From the NCBI GenBank assembly GCA_016938535.1, contig JAFGUL010000245.1:1-7001 (forward strand): a DNA stretch of 7,001 bases, read 5' to 3'. This stretch comes from Candidatus Delongbacteria bacterium. GTDB taxonomy: Bacteria > Delongbacteria > UBA4055. The position numbers were made by a program, and so were the translations under genes. Below, in pieces: positions 1 through 6,730 of the stretch. Below the pieces are notes generated by a model. The model had not been told where the DNA came from, ran no database searches, and was given only the letters and a program-made list of their open reading frames with translations. Each line of letters begins with the position of its first letter. The first letter of the stretch is position 1.

Positions 1-492
1 GTCAGAAAGTAAATTCCTCGATTCAATATCCATTATTTTAATCACTGGAGATTCATTTCCGCCTTTCATAACTGAATAACCTATATACTTACCGTCTCTT
101 GAGACTTCATAATCATAAATTTCCTCATCCTCAGCCCATTTATTCGGATCTATCAGAACTTCCAAAGGAGAATTCGCATCCTTCTGCGTATAAAGTATCC
201 ATTTTTCATCATCCGCGTTCTTCTTGTACTGAAGAATTCTTTCGCCGTCAAGAACCTTTTGCGGAATGCTCATTTCATCGATCTTCATGATACCAAGAAG
301 TCTGTCTTTGATCTTATCCCTGAATGGAATTTGCGAAATGTATCTGTCGGCAAACTCGTTCTGAGCCTTATCCCACGCAAGAACTTCGGGATCTTTATTG
401 TCTTCAAGCCATCTGTAGGCATCATTTAACTCAACGCCGTGAAGCACATCTTTAACTACAACTTTTTTCGTTTGCGGGTAATCGAATTTCAT
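1..492 (-). CDS. Prolyl oligopeptidase (peptidase family S9A), N-terminal part
   Basis: The reading frame starts at the ATG at 492-490 and stays open for 164 codons to the left edge, so the gene is cut by the window. AAGGAG (503-498) lies 5 bases before the ATG and fixes the start. The beginning of the protein carries the hallmark of the S9A N-terminal region: a Tyr-Pro near residue 5, then HGVELNDAYRWLED at residues 18-31 (family pattern HG..v.DPYRWLE) and AWDKAQN at 39-45. Family members are about 700 residues, with a seven-bladed beta-propeller gating an alpha/beta-hydrolase domain that cleaves short peptides after proline. What is seen here covers the N-terminal segment and the first propeller strands. 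The Ser-Asp-His catalytic triad lies outside the window. No signal peptide is present, so the enzyme is probably cytoplasmic. One small oddity is Ala25 in place of the usual Pro of DPYRW. The gene lies 25 bp downstream of a secreted-protein gene on the same strand and may share its transcript. Family assignment is confident; exact substrate is inference. Confidence 0.9.
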   Translation of the reverse strand, partial: MKFDYPQTKKVVVKDVLHGVELNDAYRWLEDNKDPEVLAWDKAQNEFADRYISQIPFRDKIKDRLLGIMKIDEMSIPQKVLDGERILQYKKNADDEKWILYTQKDANSPLEVLIDPNKWAEDEEIYDYEVSRDGKYIGYSVMKGGNESPVIKIMDIESRNLLSD

Positions 493-517
493 CACTTCTC
501 CTTATTTATTTCCAATA

Positions 518-1120
518 TTACTTAACCTTCTTCACTCTCTCGACTCTCCAGTACAGCATGAATGGTATGGGAATTACTTCTTCGCCTTTGAATCCGTATT
601 TTATCAGGTCTTCTTTGGGTACAAAACCGTGCTTTTCGGTGCTGACACCGGTTATGTAGTAACCGTGAAGATAGAACAGATCCGTCAAAGCTGAAAAAAT
701 ATCGTTCTCGTATATTACTTTGTGCATTAGGTCGTAATTGAGTTCCCTGCCTTTGAGCGAAACATGCGTCATCCATTCTTCGGAATCTAAGAAAGCCTGT
801 ATGTAATCGGGCATTATGTCCGGATACTGGAGCGGGTAGCCGACATCGGCGGTTGTAAGCTCGATATTGACGCTCTCGTCCGCATGGCTCCAGAGCTCGT
901 CGATCAGTTTACACTCATCTTCGAGGCTTTCGATCCTTGCGCTCTTGGAATACTTCATGTAGCCGAACGGCGAAAAGTCGTCATTCCTGCCGAATCTGAG
1001 CACAGACCAGCTGTCTCCGTCGCTTTTCTTCAAAGAATATTCTGTAACCGTTCGGGTCACTTCTGTTTCAGCCTGAAGCAGAAATGACACAATGAACAAT
1101 GCAAATGTTATTATTTTCAT
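518..1120 (-). CDS. Exported protein of unknown function, 200 residues
   Basis: This is a complete 200-codon gene (ATG at 1120-1118, TAA at 520-518). I do not recognise the family. The N-terminus is a convincing Sec signal peptide: a Lys at residue 2, a hydrophobic core at about residues 4-15, and a likely cleavage after LQA at residue 17. No lipobox cysteine follows, so the mature protein of about 183 residues is probably periplasmic or secreted rather than a lipoprotein. The mature part is acidic in the middle, rich in Tyr, Trp and Phe, and ends in a basic tail (RVERVKKVK). It has one cysteine (residue 69) and no further membrane segment. A Shine-Dalgarno match is weak (GGAC just before the ATG), but the signal peptide beginning at this Met supports the start. 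Candidate -10/-35 elements lie directly upstream. The S9A peptidase gene follows after 25 bp. A functional link with that peptidase is not demonstrated, and the two probably act in different compartments. Confidence 0.75.
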   Translation of the reverse strand: MKIITFALFIVSFLLQAETEVTRTVTEYSLKKSDGDSWSVLRFGRNDDFSPFGYMKYSKSARIESLEDECKLIDELWSHADESVNIELTTADVGYPLQYPDIMPDYIQAFLDSEEWMTHVSLKGRELNYDLMHKVIYENDIFSALTDLFYLHGYYITGVSTEKHGFVPKEDLIKYGFKGEEVIPIPFMLYWRVERVKKVK

Positions 1121-1131
1121 AGTCCGTCGCT

Positions 1132-1154
1132 TATGTTGTTAATAATATAACATA
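1132..1154. promoter_or_regulatory. Possible operator: inverted repeat over the -10 region
   Basis: Perfect 6-base arms, TATGTT (1132-1137) and AACATA (1149-1154), face each other across 11 AT-rich bases. The dyad overlaps the proposed -10 and transcription start of the 200-residue exported protein gene, the classic place for a repressor site. No T-tract follows, so it does not look like a terminator. In AT-rich spacer DNA such a dyad can occur by chance, hence the low confidence. Confidence 0.25.
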
Positions 1155-1171
1155 TTCGGAGTCTAAATCAA
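1144..1171 (-). promoter_or_regulatory. Candidate sigma70-type promoter for the exported protein gene
   Basis: Read on the minus strand, TTGATT (1171-1166) is followed after 16 bases by TATATT (1149-1144). The -10 is preceded by TGT, giving an extended -10 (TGnTATATT). The start of transcription would fall near 1137, about 17 bases before the ATG at 1120. It would let the exported protein gene and the peptidase gene be transcribed independently of the cyclase gene upstream. This rests on consensus matching only. Confidence 0.45.
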
Positions 1172-1184
1172 ATTGAATTAATAT

Positions 1185-4100
1185 CTATCTGCGCGAACCC
1201 AAAAGATCCTCGATCGATCCTATCCTGTTCATTTGCTCAAGTTTTTCCTGCGTTTTTCTTATTCTGACAGACCAGTATTTATCGCCCGTGAGTCTCAGGA
1301 GCTCTTTTTCGATTCTCAAGATAAAAGGATAACTCCTCGTTATTATCGCAAGTCTTCTTGCCTTTCTCAGATCTTCAGGATCATTATTGTACATTCCGAG
1401 AGCATATATACATTTGCTTAAAAGCCCGCGGTTTATACCCAGTTTATCAAGTTTAACTGAAGTGCTTTTCAGATTTTTGACCTCGGAAGACATGCCTGTA
1501 AGGACACCAAGTATCTGAATATTGGCTTCATTCGTGAACCTCATTACCTGTCTCTGAGGAATTTTTCTAAGCTCAATGAATTTCTTCCTGATCTTGGACA
1601 TTTCATTCATATCATTTTCGTTAACTGCACATGAAGACATGACACCCAGCATTTCCCACCAGCATTTTCCCGTTCCGAACTTTTCGTATTTTTCAGAATA
1701 CTCGTAAGCTTTATCCATATCATTTTTCCTGCCTTTCCCGTACAGGTGTCTGATCGTATAAGCAGCTGATTTTATATCACCGACATCGGAATTTATAACT
1801 TCTTCCGCTATCATGAGAGAGACCCTGTACGCACCGTATGATAGCGCTATGAATGCGATCCGTGATTTTGTATATGGAACTTCAACAGGATGGTCAATAT
1901 TTATCCCGTAATACAAACCTTCCAGATAAGCTCTCATCCCCTTTTTAATTAAGCCGTTCGTCATATAAAAACCTGCCAGATTAGTTGAAGCAAGAGGAAG
2001 TTCTGATGTCTTCTGATAATCTTTCAGCAGGTTCACGGCTTTCTCGGAATATTTCAGCGATCTCTTCATATATCCCGGATCATTATTCTCATAAGCCAGA
2101 TTTGAATATATTATGGCGTAGTCATTAAGAAGATTGAACACTTCGTCAGCGTTAAGAGATTTCATTTTACTAACTTCGTCGAGAAGCCTCTTTGATTCGC
2201 ACATATCATCTCTGTGCATAGCTATTGTATTTTTTAAAAGAAGATAATTCGACTTTACATCTTCGGGCATTTTACCTTCCATACCGGATAGAACTTCGAT
2301 CCCTTCATTTTCCATTTCAACATCTCCGGTTATGAAAAACGCGAACCATACAAAATCAATGTAGAATCTCATTTTTTCAACAGCACTGAACTTATTCTTA
2401 AGGCTGTAGAGGTCTTTTCTGGTTTCATTCGGATCTCTTTTATAAGCCATGGTGCGGGCTTTTACCCAAAAATAGTACTTATCTTCGCCTTTCAGAGCTT
2501 TGTATTTTTCAAGCAGCTCTTCAGGGATCTTGAACTGGTTGAAAAACACCATTTTCGCGATGTCAATAAGTTTTATTTCTTTATTCCTCCAGTCGCTCAC
2601 ATGCAGTGCTGCCTGTTCGACAACGGAAGAAAGTTCGGCTCCTACATTGATAATGCCGATCCTTGTGATCAGATCAATGAAGTCATAGGCGTTTTGATAA
2701 ATATTTTTTTGTTTCATAAATTCAAATGAACTTATAAATATTTTCCTGAGCAGGTCGTGATTTTTAGTATTCCTGTACTTCGCTGCTATTTTTAAGGCAA
2801 AGTCCAGCGTCCTCTCGTCTTCTGCCAGGAACATCAATGTCAGCGCTTTGTATAGTTTCTTAATGTCTTTTGTTCTAGACATAAAAATAGATTCCGCTAT
2901 CCTGACCCTGAAATAATCTATCTTTTTTCTTAGCATCTTTTCGTAGATGATCTCCCTTATGATCGTATTGGAGAATTCCATTTCGTCCCGTGCCTGAGAT
3001 CTGCGGACAAGCCCTTCCGTTTCAGCCTTATGCAGAATATCTTTCAATGCGCCGCTCTTAATACTGACAACTTCTTTCATGACCGAGCTGTCGAAGATGT
3101 CGCCGTAAACCGATCCGCCGTCCACGAATTCCGGTCCTTTACCCGGTATCTGATTGAGCTTTAGAAGTATAACTTCCTGAAGAGAATACGGGATCTTTCC
3201 GGTGTCTTTCGTCTCAGTGTTCAGATAAGGCAGTATTCCTGAAATGAAGAGAGGATTTCCGTGAGTTGTTTTTTCGATCTCCCTGCTTACTTTCAGAGTA
3301 ATATCGATTCCTGAAACGATCTTAGTGATCTCCCTTATGTCTTTAGCACTGAACGGTTTCAGATCAACGACCAGAGATTCATAGTAGCTGAGGGGAGTTA
3401 TCCTGATCTTATCCGTTCCGATAGTTGTAGCTATGAAATTAACGAAAGGGCATCCTTCATTTATCATTCTGTGAAAAGTAAAGAGACTCTTGTCATCCGC
3501 AAAATGGAGGTCGTCTATATATATAAGTGTAGGTTCGGATATGCTCCTGAACTTTTTAAATATCTCCCCGGAATTCAATCCTTTGAAGAACAGGCTGTCC
3601 CTGAACAAATATTCCGGCTCATCTGTCCCGTAAATTCCTTTGAGTCTTATCAGGTTCTTATAACCTAATGATTGTATGATATTTTCCGCAAGCATCGTTT
3701 TTCCGATACCTGAAGGTCCGTTAAGAAGCACAAAAGCTCTTCTGTCGCCGGCATAGAAATTCAGGCATGATCTTATTTCGTCTTCCCTGCCCACAAAAAC
3801 ATTTCTTATTTCTTCGAGTTTACCTGTAATTTCAAATATTTCTCTTTGGCCTACACCTTTATATTCTTTACGGCCTGCAGATAAAGTCTTCAGAGTTGTT
3901 TTTACAGCTTCAGAAAATGAAGAGTCGGCATAAACTTTATCCGGTTGGGCATTTACGGCGATCCTTGCCGCAAGATTCACATTCGATCCGAGAAAAGTAA
4001 ATTCCCACCGTTTTTCATTTCCGATTATGCCGCAGTATCCTCGCTGAAGCGTTCCTCCTGTACGCACCGGAATATTCAGCTTTTTTGCCTTCTTAATAAA

Positions 4101-4808
4101 TTTAGCGAGCAGTCCGTACATTTTTACAGGAGCGTCTGCCGCATATACCGGAGAACCTGCGGAAAGAAGTATCATCCAGCCTTTATCAAGGTATTCGATC
4201 TTATTTACATAAACAGAATGTTCTTTTGCCGAATCCGATAAAAATTCAAGAAGAGGTTTTAAATCAGCTATCCCGTATTCTTCACCGATATGGATAAAAA
4301 ACACAGGCACAGCTCTAAGCTCTCCGCTGAAACTGGATCTGTATATTTCAAAAATCTCTTTCGGGAATGGAACATACTTCAGCTCTTCATTTGCCCTTAA
4401 ATTTTTTGAATAACAAAAAAGTGAAGACCTATTCGTGTTCATTATCTGCGGATAATATTTACCTTCAAATATCTCGATCCTGATCGAAAGGTTTTTGTCA
4501 ATGCTCTGTGATCTGATTATTTCACCGCACTTTCTTTCGATACTTTTGATCTCCTTTTTTTCAGCTGAAATAAAAAGCGCGTCGCCTGCAAACGATATTA
4601 CATCTCCCCCTGTTTCGTAAACAAAGTCAATTATCGGATTAAAGACCGTGTTCACCAGATCTCCGATCTTTTCTGCACCGTACGAGCTTTCCCGTATGAA
4701 CTTATCACACAAAGGCGTGAATCCGGAGATGTCCAGAAAAAGAAAATCTTTATTTTTGTAGTATGAAGGATCGTTCAGGTATCTGGGAAGTGCTCCGGTG
4801 TTTTTCAT
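1185..4808 (-). CDS. Soluble adenylyl cyclase-like protein: tandem class III cyclase domains, STAND/AAA ATPase, TPR-like tail
   Basis: The 1207-residue protein is predicted to make cAMP from ATP in the cytoplasm; it has no signal peptide or membrane segment. The start is set by GGAGG (4821-4817), 8 bases before the ATG. Cyclase domain 1 (about residues 20-160) has FLDISGFT and FAGDAL, giving the two metal-binding Asp, D26 and D76. Its second half is degenerate and has no Asn/Arg catalytic pair. Cyclase domain 2 (about 165-330) lacks the metal-site motifs but has LDKGW (K209), EFTFLG (T271) and VNLAAR (N278, R282). These match the base-selecting Lys/Thr and transition-state Asn/Arg of class III adenylyl cyclases. 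The two domains thus complement each other to form one site. A P-loop ATPase follows: VGRE at 339-342, Walker A GPSGIGKT at 364-371, Walker B LIYIDDLHFAD at 428-438, and GNPLF at about 515. The remainder, to 1207, is helical with TPR-like pairs, clearest at about 880-970. Domain order equals that of mammalian ADCY10 (about 1600 residues). The gene lies 31 bp downstream of the GNAT gene. Cyclase fold and ATPase are certain; cAMP production and its trigger are inference. Confidence 0.9.
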   Translation of the reverse strand: MKNTGALPRYLNDPSYYKNKDFLFLDISGFTPLCDKFIRESSYGAEKIGDLVNTVFNPIIDFVYETGGDVISFAGDALFISAEKKEIKSIERKCGEIIRSQSIDKNLSIRIEIFEGKYYPQIMNTNRSSLFCYSKNLRANEELKYVPFPKEIFEIYRSSFSGELRAVPVFFIHIGEEYGIADLKPLLEFLSDSAKEHSVYVNKIEYLDKGWMILLSAGSPVYAADAPVKMYGLLAKFIKKAKKLNIPVRTGGTLQRGYCGIIGNEKRWEFTFLGSNVNLAARIAVNAQPDKVYADSSFSEAVKTTLKTLSAGRKEYKGVGQREIFEITGKLEEIRNVFVGREDEIRSCLNFYAGDRRAFVLLNGPSGIGKTMLAENIIQSLGYKNLIRLKGIYGTDEPEYLFRDSLFFKGLNSGEIFKKFRSISEPTLIYIDDLHFADDKSLFTFHRMINEGCPFVNFIATTIGTDKIRITPLSYYESLVVDLKPFSAKDIREITKIVSGIDITLKVSREIEKTTHGNPLFISGILPYLNTETKDTGKIPYSLQEVILLKLNQIPGKGPEFVDGGSVYGDIFDSSVMKEVVSIKSGALKDILHKAETEGLVRRSQARDEMEFSNTIIREIIYEKMLRKKIDYFRVRIAESIFMSRTKDIKKLYKALTLMFLAEDERTLDFALKIAAKYRNTKNHDLLRKIFISSFEFMKQKNIYQNAYDFIDLITRIGIINVGAELSSVVEQAALHVSDWRNKEIKLIDIAKMVFFNQFKIPEELLEKYKALKGEDKYYFWVKARTMAYKRDPNETRKDLYSLKNKFSAVEKMRFYIDFVWFAFFITGDVEMENEGIEVLSGMEGKMPEDVKSNYLLLKNTIAMHRDDMCESKRLLDEVSKMKSLNADEVFNLLNDYAIIYSNLAYENNDPGYMKRSLKYSEKAVNLLKDYQKTSELPLASTNLAGFYMTNGLIKKGMRAYLEGLYYGINIDHPVEVPYTKSRIAFIALSYGAYRVSLMIAEEVINSDVGDIKSAAYTIRHLYGKGRKNDMDKAYEYSEKYEKFGTGKCWWEMLGVMSSCAVNENDMNEMSKIRKKFIELRKIPQRQVMRFTNEANIQILGVLTGMSSEVKNLKSTSVKLDKLGINRGLLSKCIYALGMYNNDPEDLRKARRLAIITRSYPFILRIEKELLRLTGDKYWSVRIRKTQEKLEQMNRIGSIEDLLGSRR

Positions 4809-4839
4809 TATTCATTCCTCCGCTATAAATATGTGAATT

Positions 4840-5250
4840 CTATTTCTTAATTACCTTGCACATTCCCGGTCTTTCAGGCGACCTCTCTGAATAACCGAAT
4901 TTTCTGTAAAAATCTCTTACTCCTTTTGCAGCCATCAGCCCGATAAATGAATTGTCTACAGTTCTTTTACTTAGAAATTTTTCGATCTCGAGCATTATCT
5001 TTGTGCCTAATCCTCTCTTCTGATATACCGGATCGACTATGATGTCCTGAATATAAAAATACATAAGACCGTCTCCTATAACTCTGCCGCATCCGATTAT
5101 TTCATCGCAGTCATAAATACTTACCGAAAAAAGATCTGCGGACAGTGACCTTTCGACTACTTTGTCATGGAACATATCCCAGCCCGTCGTTGCCCTTAGC
5201 TTCTGGTAATCTTGAGTACTGATAATTCCTTTTTTGATTTTAAAACCCAA
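4840..5250 (-). CDS. GNAT-family N-acetyltransferase
   Basis: This small cytoplasmic acyltransferase moves an acetyl group from acetyl-CoA to an amine; the substrate cannot be told from sequence. The core shows the GNAT order: an N-terminal strand and helix (KLRATTGW), a strand and turn around IIGCGRVIGDG, motif A strand YIQDIIVDP followed by the pyrophosphate-binding loop QKRGLG, and the C-terminal FYRKFGY with a Tyr placed as the usual general acid. It ends at TAG 4842-4840. The start is uncertain. I chose TTG 5250 because GAGG lies 5 bases before it and because the resulting 136-residue protein begins just ahead of the first conserved strand, as in relatives. ATGs at 5295 and 5286 are in frame but lack a ribosome site. 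The frame extends to a GTG at 5361, but that stretch reads like translated AT-rich spacer. The gene is 31 bp upstream of the cyclase gene, and the pair is probably co-transcribed. Family is confident; start is moderate. Confidence 0.85.
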   Translation of the reverse strand: MGFKIKKGIISTQDYQKLRATTGWDMFHDKVVERSLSADLFSVSIYDCDEIIGCGRVIGDGLMYFYIQDIIVDPVYQKRGLGTKIMLEIEKFLSKRTVDNSFIGLMAAKGVRDFYRKFGYSERSPERPGMCKVIKK

Positions 5251-5255
5251 CTCAA

Positions 5256-5259
5256 CCTC
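5256..5259 (-). promoter_or_regulatory. Ribosome binding site deciding the TTG start of the GNAT gene
   Basis: On the minus strand GAGG is followed by five bases and then TTG (5250-5248). The two in-frame ATGs further upstream (5295, 5286) have only AT-rich sequence before them. This supports the shorter protein, although TTG starts are uncommon. Confidence 0.5.
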
Positions 5260-5303
5260 ATATAACTTATCTAACAAAATAAACATTTCAGACATCAAAA
5301 ACA

Positions 5304-5332
5304 AATAAATTAAATAAGCAAATAGTTTGCAA
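5304..5332 (-). promoter_or_regulatory. Candidate promoter for the GNAT-cyclase pair, sharing its -35 with the MATE promoter
   Basis: TTGCAA (5332-5327) is its own reverse complement. Read leftward it is followed, after 17 bases, by TTTATT (5309-5304), a 4-of-6 match to a -10. Transcription would begin near 5297. That would give a 5' leader of about 47 bases for the TTG start, or an almost leaderless message for the ATG at 5295. The -10 is weak, so confidence is low. Confidence 0.25.
5318..5330. promoter_or_regulatory. Possible operator: perfect 13-base inverted repeat
   Basis: GCAAA-TAG-TTTGC is a perfect dyad with 5-base arms in the divergent intergenic region. It overlaps the proposed -35 of the MATE promoter. 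A protein bound here could affect both divergent genes. No regulator gene is present in the window, and a short dyad can arise by chance. Confidence 0.25.
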
Positions 5333-5355
5333 AAAACGGTTTGTGAAAGTATATT
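5327..5355 (+). promoter_or_regulatory. Candidate sigma70-type promoter for the MATE transporter gene
   Basis: TTGCAA (5327-5332), a 17-base spacer and TATATT (5350-5355, 5 of 6 to consensus) lie in the 131-bp divergent region, with A/T-rich sequence upstream. The predicted transcription start near 5362 leaves a leader of about 20 bases containing the ribosome site. It also places the alternative GTG start at 5343 upstream of the transcript, which argues against that start. Confidence 0.5.
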
Positions 5356-5372
5356 CCGCACAGATTAAAAAC

Positions 5373-5376
5373 GGAG
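5373..5376 (+). promoter_or_regulatory. Ribosome binding site deciding the ATG 5382 start of the MATE gene
   Basis: GGAG sits 5 bases before ATG 5382, within GGAGAAAGG. The frame opens earlier, at GTG 5343, but that codon has no ribosome site and lies inside the predicted promoter. Confidence 0.7.
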
Positions 5377-5381
5377 AAAGG

Positions 5382-6722
5382 ATGGCAGCCAGGACCGACC
5401 TTACAGAAGGCCCTATAGGAAAGAATATAATCAGGCTTACGCTCGGAATGATGATCGGAATGATCGGAATGGTCGCATTCAATCTGATAGACACATATTT
5501 CGTAGGACAGCTGGGAACGACGGAACTTGCTGCTATGAGCTTTACTTTCCCTGTCATTATGGTAGCTAACAGTATCGCCCTCGGACTTGGTCTGGGAACA
5601 TCTGCGGTCATCTCAAGAACTATCGGGAGCGGTGATCACGACAAGGTTAAAAAGCTTACTTCGAACAGCCTCATACTCGGAGTGCTTTTTGTCGGAGTAA
5701 TGATGATAGCCGGTTATCTGACTATAAATCCTGTTTTCAGAATGCTCGGCGCAAATGAAGAAATGATAACCCTGATCAGACAGTATATGACCGTATGGTA
5801 TATAGGCGTTCCTTTCGTTGTAATACCTATGATGGCCAATAATGCTATGAGAGCCGCGGGGAACACTCTGATCCCGAGCGTCGTCATGATGAGCTCGGTA
5901 CTGGTCAACTCGGTACTTGACCCGTTACTTATATTCGGTATCGGCCCGTTCCCGAGACTTGAGCTTCAGGGCGCGGCTATTGCAACGGTTATAGCAAGAA
6001 TGACGACCTTCGTAATTGCACTTCTGATGCTGAGATTCAAGTTCGATATGCTGTGCTTCAGACTACCTTGTATGGATGAACTTCTCGAATCATGGAAAAA
6101 AGTTCTTTTTATCGGAATTCCTGCGATGATAAATCAGTTCATACCTCCGATCTCGATGGGAATAGTAACAAGGCTTGTGGCCGGCTATGGAAAAGAAGCC
6201 ATCGCAGGACTTGGAGTGAGTACGAGGATCGAAATGTTCTCGCTCGGACCGATGATGTCCTTAGCCACTGTCATGATAGCTTTCACAGGTCAGAATCTCG
6301 GCGCGCAGAAATTCGACAGGATCATCAAAGGAGCAAAATTCAGCAACAGAACATCTCTTATACTCGGCTTTTTTTTCTTCATTGTCCTCTCGCTTTTCGG
6401 CCGGCCCATAGCCCATGTCTTCAACAGCGATGAAACAGTAGCCTCCGTCGTAGTTCTTTATCTTTCCATTGTTTCTGTTTCGTACGGATCGATCGGGATC
6501 GCAATGTCCGCATCGAGCAGTTTCAGCGCTCTTCATAAACCTTACAGTGCCATATTTGTAAATATCGTAAGAATGTTCGTTCTGCTTGTACCGCTTGCGC
6601 TTACAGGAGCTTATCTGGCAGGTCTGCCAGGATTATTCACAGGACTCTGCGTATCATTTCTCGGCGGTGCGTACTTCTCCGATATGTGGCTGAAAAAAAC
6701 GCTCGGTAAAATGGCCGCCTGA
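5382..6722 (+). CDS. MATE-family multidrug/toxin efflux transporter
   Basis: This 446-residue inner-membrane protein is the usual length for the MATE family, whose members export cationic or aromatic compounds in exchange for Na+ or H+. About twelve hydrophobic segments can be traced in two six-helix halves, joined by the more polar stretch at about residues 218-240. Family landmarks are DTYFVG at 37-42, SRTIGSGD at 78-85, MRAAGN at 156-161, DPLLIFG at 180-186, LQGAAIATV at 195-203 and GQNLGA at 303-308 in the second half. Early charged residues such as D37 fit a coupling-ion site, but the ion cannot be assigned. The start at ATG 5382 is supported by GGAG and the promoter spacing. The gene is transcribed alone, divergent from the GNAT gene, and its stop is 8 bp from the stop of fhs on the other strand. 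The dyad over its -35 hints at regulation. Substrate is unknown. Confidence 0.95.
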   Translation: MAARTDLTEGPIGKNIIRLTLGMMIGMIGMVAFNLIDTYFVGQLGTTELAAMSFTFPVIMVANSIALGLGLGTSAVISRTIGSGDHDKVKKLTSNSLILGVLFVGVMMIAGYLTINPVFRMLGANEEMITLIRQYMTVWYIGVPFVVIPMMANNAMRAAGNTLIPSVVMMSSVLVNSVLDPLLIFGIGPFPRLELQGAAIATVIARMTTFVIALLMLRFKFDMLCFRLPCMDELLESWKKVLFIGIPAMINQFIPPISMGIVTRLVAGYGKEAIAGLGVSTRIEMFSLGPMMSLATVMIAFTGQNLGAQKFDRIIKGAKFSNRTSLILGFFFFIVLSLFGRPIAHVFNSDETVASVVVLYLSIVSVSYGSIGIAMSASSSFSALHKPYSAIFVNIVRMFVLLVPLALTGAYLAGLPGLFTGLCVSFLGGAYFSDMWLKKTLGKMAA

Positions 6723-6730
6723 CAGGCTGT

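Noticed and set aside
99..290. Plus-strand frame of 63 codons inside the prolyl oligopeptidase gene
   Set aside because: It lies opposite a well-supported coding region, has no recognisable domain, and its His/Pro/Ser-rich composition is typical of antisense shadow frames.
3945..4241. Plus-strand frame of 98 codons inside the cyclase gene
   Set aside because: It lies antisense to the catalytic part of cyclase domain 2, has a Cys/Arg-rich composition with no domain, and is a shadow.
5343..5381. Upstream GTG start extending the MATE protein by 13 residues
   Set aside because: It has no ribosome site and lies within the proposed promoter, whereas ATG 5382 has GGAG at ideal spacing and matches the usual MATE N-terminus.
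6368..6376. Run of eight T in the MATE gene as a phase-variable tract
   Set aside because: It encodes a normal Phe-rich membrane segment, the frame is intact, and eight T is unremarkable in such a gene.
6261..6536. Minus-strand frame of 91 codons inside the MATE gene
   Set aside because: It is antisense to conserved MATE helices, has no ribosome site or domain, and is a shadow.
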